The notes under the pieces were generated by a model. The model ran no database searches, was not told the origin of the DNA, and saw only the letters and a program-made list of their open reading frames with translations. Of a DNA stretch of 64,000 nucleotides, positions 7,622-15,836 are shown piece by piece. This DNA is from an uncultured Prevotella sp. (GTDB taxonomy: Bacteria; Bacteroidota; Bacteroidia; Bacteroidales; Bacteroidaceae). The stretch lies in the NCBI GenBank assembly GCA_900541575.1, contig UQKO01000002.1, positions 36,951 to 100,950 of the forward strand. Reading direction: 5' to 3'. The translations under genes and the position numbers were made by a program. Position 1 is the first letter of the stretch. The number at the start of each line of letters is the position of its first letter.

Positions 7622-8590
7622 TTATAATTCCTTAGTGGTTTGTTCTTCTTTCTTATTCGCCTTTACCTTAATGCGGTCGAATCCTTCGCCAAACACACCT
7701 ATTACCTTCGACTGCGACACGAAGGCATTAGGGTCAATACCCTGGATGATACGAAATATATTGGTACTTTCGCGCTTTTTGGCTAGCACAACGAGCACCT
7801 TGCGCTCTTGCTTGGTATACCATCCCTGACCATCAAGTACAGTCACGCCGCGGTGAGTAGCACTGATAGCTGCCGCGATGTCATCATACTGACGAGAGAA
7901 AATGAGGAATTGCACTGATTGGCGTCCACGATCCACTACATAGTCAATCATTAAATTAAGGATAATCAACGTGCAGTAGCCATAGAGTAGTTTATCGACA
8001 TCACCATCGGGCAGGAAGAAGGCTGTGGTAATGATAATTATGTCGCAGAGCATCATCATTTGTCCGAGAGTAACGTCTTTATACTTATTGATGATAGAAG
8101 CGATGATATCCGTACCACCCGTCGAACCATTGTGGAGGAATACAAAGCCTACACCGATACCCTCGAGCGCAGCACCTAGGATGCACGACATAAAGGCATT
8201 CCCCTGAACCACCTGTGGCAAGTGGCTACGTGGATTGATATCGGGAAACATGTCTGAGCGCGTTTCTCCCAAATGAATCATAATCTCTTGCACCACACCG
8301 AGCAAGAATGAGAGCATAAACACGGCGTAAATAGTCTTGAGACAAAAGCGCCAACCCAGCACCTTGATGGCTACGGCAAGCAGAAGTATGTTTGCCGCGA
8401 AGAAGGTGTACTGCACAGGAAACCCTGTGGCATAGAATAATACAGCACCTGCACCAGCAAGGCCGCCAGTGGTGATTTCGTAGGGCAACTGGAAACAGGT
8501 AAACCCGATAGCATACATCACCAAACCGAGAGTGATTACCACGTAGTCGCGGATATCCTGTCCAATGGAAGTCTTAAACATTTTTGCCAT
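7622..8590 (-). CDS. YitT family membrane protein (DUF161 + DUF2179)
   Basis: 322 residues. Five to six predicted membrane helices in the first 210 residues, including the conserved GGLAGAG and NGSTGGTDIIA motifs of the family. A soluble C-terminal DUF2179-type domain follows (RGVTVLDGQGWYTKQERKVL, then FVSQSKVIGVFGEGF). The family's transport substrate is not established. It lies between leuS (41-bp gap) and rdgB (22-bp gap) and is probably co-transcribed; the combination leuS-yitT-rdgB is common in Bacteroidales. Confidence 0.9.
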   Translation of the reverse strand: MAKMFKTSIGQDIRDYVVITLGLVMYAIGFTCFQLPYEITTGGLAGAGAVLFYATGFPVQYTFFAANILLLAVAIKVLGWRFCLKTIYAVFMLSFLLGVVQEIMIHLGETRSDMFPDINPRSHLPQVVQGNAFMSCILGAALEGIGVGFVFLHNGSTGGTDIIASIINKYKDVTLGQMMMLCDIIIITTAFFLPDGDVDKLLYGYCTLIILNLMIDYVVDRGRQSVQFLIFSRQYDDIAAAISATHRGVTVLDGQGWYTKQERKVLVVLAKKRESTNIFRIIQGIDPNAFVSQSKVIGVFGEGFDRIKVKANKKEEQTTKEL

Positions 8591-8631
8591 TGTGTAGTTG
8601 TATGTACTAAAGCCGAAGAGCGTATGCCCTC

Positions 8632-11472
8632 CTACTTGATGACAATATTAACGATGCGTCCCGGCACCACGATTACCTTGACCACCTGCTTACCCTCGAG
8701 ATACTTCTGCGCCTGCTCCGAGGCAAGGGTTGTTTCTTGAATGTATTCCTTAGAAGCATCTGCAGGGAACTCAAGCGTAAAGCGTGTCTTGCCGTTGAAC
8801 GAAATAGAGAGAGTCTGTGAGTCTTCCTTAAGATACTGCTCATCATACTGGGGCCATTGTGCATCACACACAGTGGTGTTATTGCCTAACGTATGCCAAA
8901 GTTCTTCGGCTATGTGCGGAGCAAACGGAGCAAGCAATACGACTACTTGCTGCAACACTTCGCGGCTTGTACACTTCTGCTGAGCCAACTCACCCACGGC
9001 TATCATAAAGGCTGGGATAGACGTGTTGTACGAGAACACTTCGACATCCTCACTCACTTTCTTGATGAGCTTATGCAGCGTCTTGAGGTTTTCCTTTGTG
9101 GGCGCATCGTCGGTCACGGCCCAATCACCATTCTTCGGATAGAAGAGATTCCATACTTTGCGCAAGAAGCGGAAGCAACCATCAATACCATTTGAATCCC
9201 AAGGCTTACTCTGATTGATTGGGCCGAGGAACATTTCGTAGAGACGCAGTGTATCAGCACCATACTTCTCAACAATCATGTCGGGATTGACCACGTTGTA
9301 CATCGACTTCGACATTTTCTCGATAGCCCATCCGCAAACGTACTTGCCATCCTCTAGGACAAACTCAGCTGTACTATATTCTGGGCGCCACTGCTTGAAA
9401 GCTTCCACATCGAGCACATCGTTCTGTACGATGTTCACATCTACGTGGATGGGCGTAGTATCATACTGATCCTTTAGACCGAGGCTTACGAAGGTATTGG
9501 TATCTTTGATGCGATATACAAAGTTGGAACGTCCCTGAATCATACCCTGATTGACCAATTTCTGGAAAGGTTCATCCTTGCAAGATATACCGAGATCGAA
9601 GAGGAATTTATCCCAGAATCGGCTATAGATAAGGTGTCCAGTGGCATGTTCTGATCCACCAATGTAGAGGTCGACGTTCTGCCAATATTCATCAGCATCC
9701 TTGCCCACGAGCGCCATATCATTGCTCGGGTCCATATAGCGCAAGTAGTAAGCAGAAGAACCTGCAAAGCCAGGCATCGTAGAGAGTTCAAGAGGGAACA
9801 CTTTGACATTGTCAATGCGAGCATTGTCCGTCACGCAATTATTTTCTGTATCCCAAGCCCAACGGGTGGCATTGCCTAAGGGAGGTTCGCCAGTCTCAGT
9901 GGGAAGAAATTTTGTCACTTCGGGAAGTTCCAAAGGCAAGCATTCGGCAGGTACCATCTGAGGCATACCATCCTTATAGTATACGGGGAAAGGTTCCCCC
10001 CAATAGCGCTGACGAGAAAAGATAGCATCGCGCAGGCGGAAGTTCACTTTGACACGACCGAGATGATTCTCCGTCACAAATTTCTTAGTTGCGGCAATGG
10101 CCTCTTTCACATTCAGTCCGTTGAGAGAGAATCCATGGAGCGTCTGTTTGCCTTCTGCGGGAGAGTTCATTACGATGCCTTCCTTGGCATCAAAGCTCTC
10201 TTCGCTCACGTCGGCACCCTCTATCAAGGGAATAATGGGGAGTTGGAAATGGCGAGCAAAGGCATAGTCGCGCGAATCGTGAGCAGGCACAGCCATAATA
10301 GCACCTGTGCCATAGCCAGCCAGCACGTAATCGCTCACCCAGACAGGGATTTCATCGCCTGTAAATGGATTGATGGCATAAGCGCCTGTAAACACACCCG
10401 TCACGCGGCGATCAGAGATACGCTCACGTTCAGTGCGTTTCTTCGTAGCATCGATATAAGCTTCCACCTCAGCTTTCTGTGTTTCTGTGGTAAGTTGCTG
10501 CACGAGCTCACTCTCGGGAGCGAGCACCATGAAAGTCACGCCGAAGATGGTATCGGCACGGGTGGTAAAGATAGTAAACTTCACATCACTATCCTTCACG
10601 GAAAATTCCATTTCCGTACCCTCGCTTCGGCCAATCCAGCTACGCTGAATCTCTTTCAACGAGTCTGTCCAATCTATTTTATCGAGTCCATCAAGCAAGC
10701 GCTGAGCATAGGCCGACACACGAAGACACCATTGCTTCATCTTTTTCTGCACCACGGGATAGCCGCCGCGCTCGCTCACGCCATCTACCACTTCATCGTT
10801 GGCCAACACTGTTCCGAGTTTCGGACACCAGTTTACCATTGTCTCGCCAAGATAAGCAATACGATAGTTCATGAGCACCTGCTGCTTCTCCACATCGCTC
10901 ATCTGCTTCCACTGCTCTGCCGAGAAGTGAAGTTCTTCGCTCTGTGCCAACGATTCGGTGCCTTCTGTACCCTTTTCTTCAAAATGCTTTACGAGTTCAG
11001 AGATGGGAAGCGCCTTTTCACACTTCTTACAGTAGAAGTGAGAAAACATTTGCTGAAAAGCCCATTGTGTCCAGTGATAGTATTTCGGGTCACAGGTGCG
11101 CACTTCGCGATCCCAATCGAACGAAAAACCTATTTTATCAAGCTGTTCGCGATAGCGCTTGATGTTGGTTTCGGTGGTCACTGCAGGATGCTGTCCCGTT
11201 TGGATGGCATACTGCTCAGCAGGAAGTCCGTAGGCATCGTACCCCATAGGGTTGAGTACATTGTAGCCACATGAGCGCTTATAGCGTGCATAAATATCGG
11301 AGGCAATATAGCCCAAGGGATGCCCCACGTGGAGGCCAGCACCAGAGGGATAGGGAAACATGTTGAGCACGTAGAATTTTTTCTTATTCTCGTCTATCTC
11401 CACATGGTATGTCTTCTCGGTGGCCCACGTACGCTGCCACTTCTGTTCGATTTCTCTGAAGTTGTATTCCAT
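8632..11472 (-). CDS. leuS: leucyl-tRNA synthetase
   Basis: 946 residues. HIGH-type motif PYPSGAGLHVGHPLGY near residue 41, an editing (CP1) domain in the middle with GTGAIMAVPAHDSRDYAFA (aspartate of the editing site), the KMSKS loop near residue 720, then the anticodon-binding domain and a C-terminal tRNA-contact domain. It charges tRNA-Leu; three leucine tRNAs lie at the start of the window. First gene of leuS-yitT-rdgB, transcribed from a promoter embedded in a dyad element (see 11499-11557). A 403-codon frame opposite it (10063-11274) is a shadow. Confidence 0.97.
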   Translation of the reverse strand: MEYNFREIEQKWQRTWATEKTYHVEIDENKKKFYVLNMFPYPSGAGLHVGHPLGYIASDIYARYKRSCGYNVLNPMGYDAYGLPAEQYAIQTGQHPAVTTETNIKRYREQLDKIGFSFDWDREVRTCDPKYYHWTQWAFQQMFSHFYCKKCEKALPISELVKHFEEKGTEGTESLAQSEELHFSAEQWKQMSDVEKQQVLMNYRIAYLGETMVNWCPKLGTVLANDEVVDGVSERGGYPVVQKKMKQWCLRVSAYAQRLLDGLDKIDWTDSLKEIQRSWIGRSEGTEMEFSVKDSDVKFTIFTTRADTIFGVTFMVLAPESELVQQLTTETQKAEVEAYIDATKKRTERERISDRRVTGVFTGAYAINPFTGDEIPVWVSDYVLAGYGTGAIMAVPAHDSRDYAFARHFQLPIIPLIEGADVSEESFDAKEGIVMNSPAEGKQTLHGFSLNGLNVKEAIAATKKFVTENHLGRVKVNFRLRDAIFSRQRYWGEPFPVYYKDGMPQMVPAECLPLELPEVTKFLPTETGEPPLGNATRWAWDTENNCVTDNARIDNVKVFPLELSTMPGFAGSSAYYLRYMDPSNDMALVGKDADEYWQNVDLYIGGSEHATGHLIYSRFWDKFLFDLGISCKDEPFQKLVNQGMIQGRSNFVYRIKDTNTFVSLGLKDQYDTTPIHVDVNIVQNDVLDVEAFKQWRPEYSTAEFVLEDGKYVCGWAIEKMSKSMYNVVNPDMIVEKYGADTLRLYEMFLGPINQSKPWDSNGIDGCFRFLRKVWNLFYPKNGDWAVTDDAPTKENLKTLHKLIKKVSEDVEVFSYNTSIPAFMIAVGELAQQKCTSREVLQQVVVLLAPFAPHIAEELWHTLGNNTTVCDAQWPQYDEQYLKEDSQTLSISFNGKTRFTLEFPADASKEYIQETTLASEQAQKYLEGKQVVKVIVVPGRIVNIVIK

Positions 11473-11498
11473 TGTTTAGCGTTTGTTTTGATTATAGT

Positions 11499-11625
11499 GC
11501 AAAGGTAGTGCAAGGCGAGTGAAATACAAAATAAAAGCGTGCTTTTATTTGGATTTCCGAACTGGACAGCCCACCTTGCGGCGCAATCGGGAATAGTGCA
11601 AGGAGAGTGAAATACAAAACAAAAG
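11499..11625 (-). promoter_or_regulatory. leuS promoter within an AT-rich dyad element
   Basis: On the minus strand: TTTG (complement 11527-11530), 19 nt, TACCTTTG (complement 11500-11507), 28 bp before the leuS ATG. The -33 element sits in the left arm of an inverted repeat, GAAATACAAAATAAAAGC (11521-11538) against GCTTTTATTTGGATTTC (11541-11557). A second partial copy of the promoter-side sequence (AGTGCAAGGAGAGTGAAATAC) follows at 11594-11614. The same arrangement precedes cysN, and a related one precedes glyS. Confidence 0.7.
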
Positions 11626-11629
11626 CGGC

Positions 11630-12089
11630 GAGAATGCCCCTTTACTTAGCTTTTTGGGCGTAAAGGTACAGTCTCTCTTCGGGACACGCAGATTCTTCTC
11701 TCTCTGCGTAGATAGAATCTTACCCTTGCGAACGGATGAATGCATAAGCTGCGAACAAAGAGCCTGAACATCGTCATTATCAAGCTAAAAACTAGACCAT
11801 TCTGTTCCTCGTTGAAGACTTTCCCATCGTTCACCGGGCGGTGAACGCTTAGTCACTGGGCGGTGAACGATCAGTCACTGGGCGGTGAACGATCAGTCAC
11901 TGGGCGTTGAACAACGGGAAGATGTACATCTGGAAACGGGAAGATGTACATCTGGAAACGGAAAGATGTACATCTGGAAACGGAAAGATGTACATCTAGG
12001 AACAGCAAATGCAAAGTTCCCAAACGTCGCCTAGAAAGAGTTAGGGCAACACAACATTTCGCAGAGCCAATAAACTAGTGAGAACTTCA
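11630..12089 (+). repeat. 22-bp-register palindrome array element, copy 1
   Basis: A non-coding repeat element of about 460 bp, homologous to 52002-52371 (same orientation) and 32948-33358 (inverted). Core 11826-12000: eight palindromes with centres at 11837.5, 11859.5, 11881.5, 11903.5, 11925.5, 11947.5, 11969.5 and 11991.5, exactly 22 bp apart. The first four are type A (GTTCACTGGGCGGTGAAC and variants); the next four are type B (AGATGTACATCT inside GGAAAnnnCTGG). A further dyad, GGAAC / GTTCC at 11999-12020, closes the core. The conserved left flank contains TCGTCATTATCAAGCTAAAA (11771-11790); the right flank contains AATAAACTAGTGAGAACTTC. No ORF spans it. Confidence 0.85.
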
Positions 12090-12310
12090 TCCGGGCTCAC
12101 CGATGAGGAGGTAATGGCATGCATACGAAATTTTCTTGCGGAAAAATCCGAATGTAGTGATAAACCATCGTACATTCCCATCCTTCACGAGCTACGGACG
12201 CACCATTACTTCTAGAGTGCTTCACTTCTCATTAAGCAATGATTGATAGAGACGAAATACATACATTAGCCTAGATTTCCGAGCTGCTATACCATATATT
12301 CTTTGCCAAC
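12090..12310. other. intergenic stretch right of the array
   Basis: 221 bp between the array element and the GC-rich inverted repeat, downstream of pepT. I see no ORF, promoter or repeat I can support here. Confidence 0.4.
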
Positions 12311-12375
12311 GCGGGACGCGTCGCCCACAGAAAAGAAAGGGAACCCCAATCTCTTCTGTGGACGACGCGTCCCGC
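12311..12375. repeat. GC-rich inverted repeat (GACGCGTC family) downstream of pepT
   Basis: Arms GCGGGACGCGTCGCCCACAG plus AA (12311-12332) and its complement (12354-12375) match at 21 of 22 positions, with a 21-nt loop. The arm block GACGCGTCGCCCACAGA recurs at 47324-47342. It lies 49 bp beyond the pepT stop (converging side) and could act as a terminator or be a miniature repeat. Confidence 0.65.
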
Positions 12376-12423
12376 ATCGACATTATAAATAAAGAATCTA
12401 AAAAGTCTGTATCGTTTTGAAGT

Positions 12424-13650
12424 TTATCTTTTCTTCGCCGTAAGTTCTATAATCTTCACCACGAGTTCAGAAGCCTTTTCCATCGAGGGAATGGGCAGGA
12501 ATTCGTGAGGGCCATGAAAGTTTAGCCCACCTGCGAAGATATTAGGACACGGCAATCCCATAAACGAGAGCTGAGCACCATCTGTGCCACCGCGAATGGC
12601 ACGCACTTTAGAAGGAATGCCACATTCCTTCATGGCTTCCACCACGATGTCGACCACGTGAGGCACGGGTTCTATCTTCTCGCGCATGTTGTAATATTGG
12701 TCAGAAATGGTAGCCGTTACAGTACCCTCGCCATAGCGTAGATTCATCCATCCGGCAGCTTTTTCCACTAACTGTTTGCGTTGTTCGAAGCGTGCCCGAT
12801 CGTGATCACGTATGATGTATGAGAGCGAAGCCTTCTCTACGTTGCCCTCAATGCCAAGTAAGTGGAAGAAGCCTTCATATTCCACGGTCTGTTCGGGTGT
12901 TTCCGTCACGGGGATGAGCGAGGCCAATTCAGTTGCCACGCGAGCCGCATTAATCATTTTACCCTTAGCATACCCAGGATGCACACTTACACCACGTACT
13001 TCTATCTTGGCGCTAGCAGCGTTGAAGTTTTCGTATTCAAGCTCACCTAGCTCGCCACCATCCATCGTGTAACCCCACTGACAGCCAAACTTCTTCACGT
13101 CGAACTTATGGGCACCGAGTCCTATTTCTTCGTCGGGATTGAAACCCACACGCACCTTTCCGTGCGCTATTTCGGGATGAGCTAGGAGGTATTCCATAGC
13201 CTGCACAATTTCGGCAATACCTGCCTTATCGTCAGCACCGAGCAAGGTGTGTCCATCAGTCACGATGATATCCTCTCCCACGTGGTCAAGAAGTTCGGGA
13301 AATTTCTTAGGCGAGGTAACAATTCCGGCCTCAGCATCGAGCACGATATCACCGCCGTCGTAGCTCTTGACAATGCGCGGGTGAATATTAGCACCCGAAC
13401 AGTCGGGACTTGTATCCATATGCGAAATGAAACCGATGGTGGGCACGTCGTGGTCGGCAGTAGCTGGAAGGGTGGCATATACATAGCCATTCTCGTCCAT
13501 CTCTACCTCGGTAAGTCCCATCTGGGTGAGTTCGTCGCGCAGGTATTCTGCGAGTTTCAGTTGTTTTGCCGTACTCGGCGTGGTGGTAGCGTCTTCAGCG
13601 CTCTGCGTGTCGAAGGCAACGTATTTTAGGAATCTGTCTACTATATTCAT
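12424..13650 (-). CDS. pepT: peptidase T (M20B tripeptidase)
   Basis: 408 residues, the usual length. Zinc-site motifs in order: FISHMDTSPDCSG near residue 77, LLGADDKAGIAEIVQAMEYL near 137 (bridging Asp), NPDEEIGLGAHKFD near 171 (catalytic Glu), then RGGTDGAQLSFMGLP and NFHGPHEFLP (final His). Cytosolic enzyme that removes the N-terminal residue from tripeptides. Single gene, separated from fhs by a hairpin region. Confidence 0.95.
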   Translation of the reverse strand: MNIVDRFLKYVAFDTQSAEDATTTPSTAKQLKLAEYLRDELTQMGLTEVEMDENGYVYATLPATADHDVPTIGFISHMDTSPDCSGANIHPRIVKSYDGGDIVLDAEAGIVTSPKKFPELLDHVGEDIIVTDGHTLLGADDKAGIAEIVQAMEYLLAHPEIAHGKVRVGFNPDEEIGLGAHKFDVKKFGCQWGYTMDGGELGELEYENFNAASAKIEVRGVSVHPGYAKGKMINAARVATELASLIPVTETPEQTVEYEGFFHLLGIEGNVEKASLSYIIRDHDRARFEQRKQLVEKAAGWMNLRYGEGTVTATISDQYYNMREKIEPVPHVVDIVVEAMKECGIPSKVRAIRGGTDGAQLSFMGLPCPNIFAGGLNFHGPHEFLPIPSMEKASELVVKIIELTAKKR

Positions 13651-13712
13651 GGAGGTGTAGAAGTTTAGAAGTTGAAAAGTTTAGTAGTTAAGAGATTTGT
13701 TTAGTATTAGTA

Positions 13713-13765
13713 GTTGAAGAGTTGAAAAGTGATCTCTTAACTTCTAAACTTTTCAACTCTTCAAC
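13713..13765. terminator. AT-rich hairpin between fhs and pepT
   Basis: GTTGAAGAGTTGAAAAGT (13713-13730) and its exact complement (13748-13765) form an 18-bp stem with a 17-nt loop. Degenerate copies of the same units (GAAGTTTAGAAGTTGAAAAG) precede it at 13670-13690. It follows the fhs stop, so it probably ends the fhs transcript. Similar short repeats of this type occur at 56304-56415 and 28359-28416. Confidence 0.55.
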
Positions 13766-13777
13766 TTTAAATTCTCC

Positions 13778-15445
13778 TTAGCTAAGCCCCACAATTTCTC
13801 CGTCCACAAAGTCTATATGGTTGGCTTGCGGGTCTTTGGGAAGTCCAGGCATACGCAAAATATCACCTGCAATGGCCACAATCATTTCGGCACCCGCATT
13901 GAGCACCACGTCCTTTATCAAAATGTTGAATCCCGACACGGCACCATACTGTTTGGCATCCGCTGAGAAGGAGAACTGCGTCTTGGCGATGCACACGGGG
14001 AAATGATCCATTCCATGTTCTTCGGCCAACTTGATGCGCTTCAAAGCTGGCTTGGCAAAGGTCACACTAGCTGCGCCATAAATTGTCTTGGCCACTTTTT
14101 CTATCTTCACACGGATAGGATCATCGTCGGAATAAGTCAAGTGGAGCGGTTTCTGCGAGGGATGATTTTCTATGGTATCCACCACAAGTTGTGCCATATC
14201 TTTTCCGCCCTTTCCACCCTCGGCATAGGTACGATTGATAGCGAAAGGCACGCCAAGTTCCTCTTCGCAGTGATGTTTCAGAAGTTCCATCTCGCTGTCG
14301 GTGTCGTCTGCAAAGCGATTGAACACTACTACGACGCTCTGACCAAAACCCTGAAGATTCTTCACATGGCGGTCTAGGTTGGCCAAGCCTTTGCGCAAGC
14401 CTTCTTCGTTGGGTTCCTTAATATGATCAAGCTCTACACCGCCATGCATTTTCAATCCCTGTGCCGTGGCCACGATTACAGTCAAATCGGGTTGTAGGCC
14501 ACTCTTACGACAGAGGATATTATAGAATTTCTCAGCACCGAGATCAGCACCGAATCCAGCCTCCGTAATAGTATAATCGGCATGTGAGAGAGCCATACGG
14601 GTAGCCACGAGAGAGTTGCAGCCGTGGGCAATATTAGCGAATGGACCACCATGAACAATGGCTGGAGTATTTTCCGTAGTCTGCACCAAGTTGGGCTTGA
14701 TAGCATCCTTGAGCAACACCATTATGGCACCAGCTACTCCGAGATCTTTCACAGTGAAAGGCTTGCCCTCGTAAGTATAGCCTAGGAGGATATTTTCGAT
14801 GCGTCGACGCAAATCGGCCTCATCGCTAGCCAAGCAGAGTATGGCCATGAGTTCGGAAGCCGGTGTAATGTCGAAGCCAGCTTGCTGCGTAATTCCGTTG
14901 GTGGCAGGACCGAGACCTGTCACAATGGAACGGAGCGAACGATCGTTGACATCGAGCACGCGGCGCCACAAGATTTCGCGCAGTCCGAAACCTTCTTTCT
15001 CGTGTTGGTAAAGATAGTTATCGAGCAGAGCAGCTATCATATTGTGAGCAGAGGTAATGGCGTGAAAGTCGCCCGTGAAGTGGAGATTAATGCGTTCCAT
15101 AGGAAGCACTTGTGCATAGCCACCTCCTGCAGCACCGCCCTTCATGCCGAAACAAGGACCGAGCGAGGGCTCGCGCAATGCCACACAGGCTTTTTTACCA
15201 ATTGCATTGAGACCAAGTGCCAAACCGATGCTCACGGTGGTCTTGCCAATGCCTGCACGAGTGGCGGTGATGGCCGTCACGAGAATGAGTTTACCCTGGC
15301 GTTTTTTATCAATAAGCGAGAGGGGAAGTTTGGCAATATGCTTGCCATAATGCTCAATGTTTTCAGGATTAATGCCCATTTGAGTTGCCACCTCGTCAAT
15401 TCGCTTCAACTCGGTGCTGTGTGCAATTTCGATATCTGTCTTCAT
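13778..15445 (-). CDS. fhs: formate--tetrahydrofolate ligase
   Basis: 555 residues. P-loop-like ATP site TRAGIGKTTVSIGLALGL near residue 62, FTGDFHAITSAHNMIAALLD near 127, the family motif NTPAIVHGGPFANIAHGCNS near 265, and the C-terminal ICRMPGLPK-type sequence, here ILRMPGLPKDP. It forms 10-formyl-THF from formate, ATP and THF, feeding purine synthesis and fMet. Transcribed alone, divergent from glyS. Confidence 0.96.
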   Translation of the reverse strand: MKTDIEIAHSTELKRIDEVATQMGINPENIEHYGKHIAKLPLSLIDKKRQGKLILVTAITATRAGIGKTTVSIGLALGLNAIGKKACVALREPSLGPCFGMKGGAAGGGYAQVLPMERINLHFTGDFHAITSAHNMIAALLDNYLYQHEKEGFGLREILWRRVLDVNDRSLRSIVTGLGPATNGITQQAGFDITPASELMAILCLASDEADLRRRIENILLGYTYEGKPFTVKDLGVAGAIMVLLKDAIKPNLVQTTENTPAIVHGGPFANIAHGCNSLVATRMALSHADYTITEAGFGADLGAEKFYNILCRKSGLQPDLTVIVATAQGLKMHGGVELDHIKEPNEEGLRKGLANLDRHVKNLQGFGQSVVVVFNRFADDTDSEMELLKHHCEEELGVPFAINRTYAEGGKGGKDMAQLVVDTIENHPSQKPLHLTYSDDDPIRVKIEKVAKTIYGAASVTFAKPALKRIKLAEEHGMDHFPVCIAKTQFSFSADAKQYGAVSGFNILIKDVVLNAGAEMIVAIAGDILRMPGLPKDPQANHIDFVDGEIVGLS

Positions 15446-15723
15446 TGTGTGTAATATGGATGGATAAGTCGATATTTGTTGTTAAGAAAGATTTCATTTC
15501 CGCCTAAGAAGGAACTTCATTTCTGTTTAAAAAAGGCTTTTGTGTTTTGTCACCACAAAATTACGTTATTCTGCCGAGAGTGCCAAACATTCTTTTCGCT
15601 TTCTTCACTTCTGTTTTGCGTGTACACGCGACAATCGCTTTTGCACTTCACCTATTGCAACGTAAAAGAAACGGGAAGTTGCTTTTCCCCTGCATTGCTT
15701 TCGCATTTTATTAAGTTTTGTTT
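15446..15723. other. intergenic region between fhs and glyS
   Basis: 278 bp of AT-rich sequence between the two divergent genes, left of the glyS promoter dyad. The fhs promoter should lie here on the minus strand, but I could not fix a convincing TAnnTTTG. Frames here (15476-15880, 15605-15859) look like noise. Confidence 0.4.
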
Positions 15724-15810
15724 TACACAAGTGAGGCAGTGGCTCGGAAGAACAAGTAAAAAACGACTTTTTTCCTTGTTTCTTCTCTCGCCTTGCACTA
15801 ACTTTGCACC
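15724..15810 (+). promoter_or_regulatory. glyS promoter with related dyad element
   Basis: TTG at 15776-15778, 20 nt, TAACTTTG at 15799-15806, 30 bp before the ATG. The promoter block CTCGCCTTGCACTAACTTTG is nearly identical to the leuS and cysN promoters. To its left, AGGCAGTGGCTCGGAAGAAC mirrors the far arm seen at cysN (GGAAAT preceded by GGCTGCGGCTC on the complementary strand), and GAAGAACAAG pairs with CTTGTTTCTTC. This is the third member of the promoter-dyad family. Confidence 0.65.
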
Positions 15811-15836
15811 CAACAATAATAATACAAAGACAAAAA

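Noticed and set aside
10063..11274. 403-codon plus-strand open frame opposite leuS
   Set aside because: Shadow of the leuS codon bias; no promoter, no protein-like pattern, and the opposite strand is a complete LeuRS.
11826..12000. CRISPR array
   Set aside because: Units are contiguous 22-mers without variable spacers, palindromic throughout, with no cas genes nearby.
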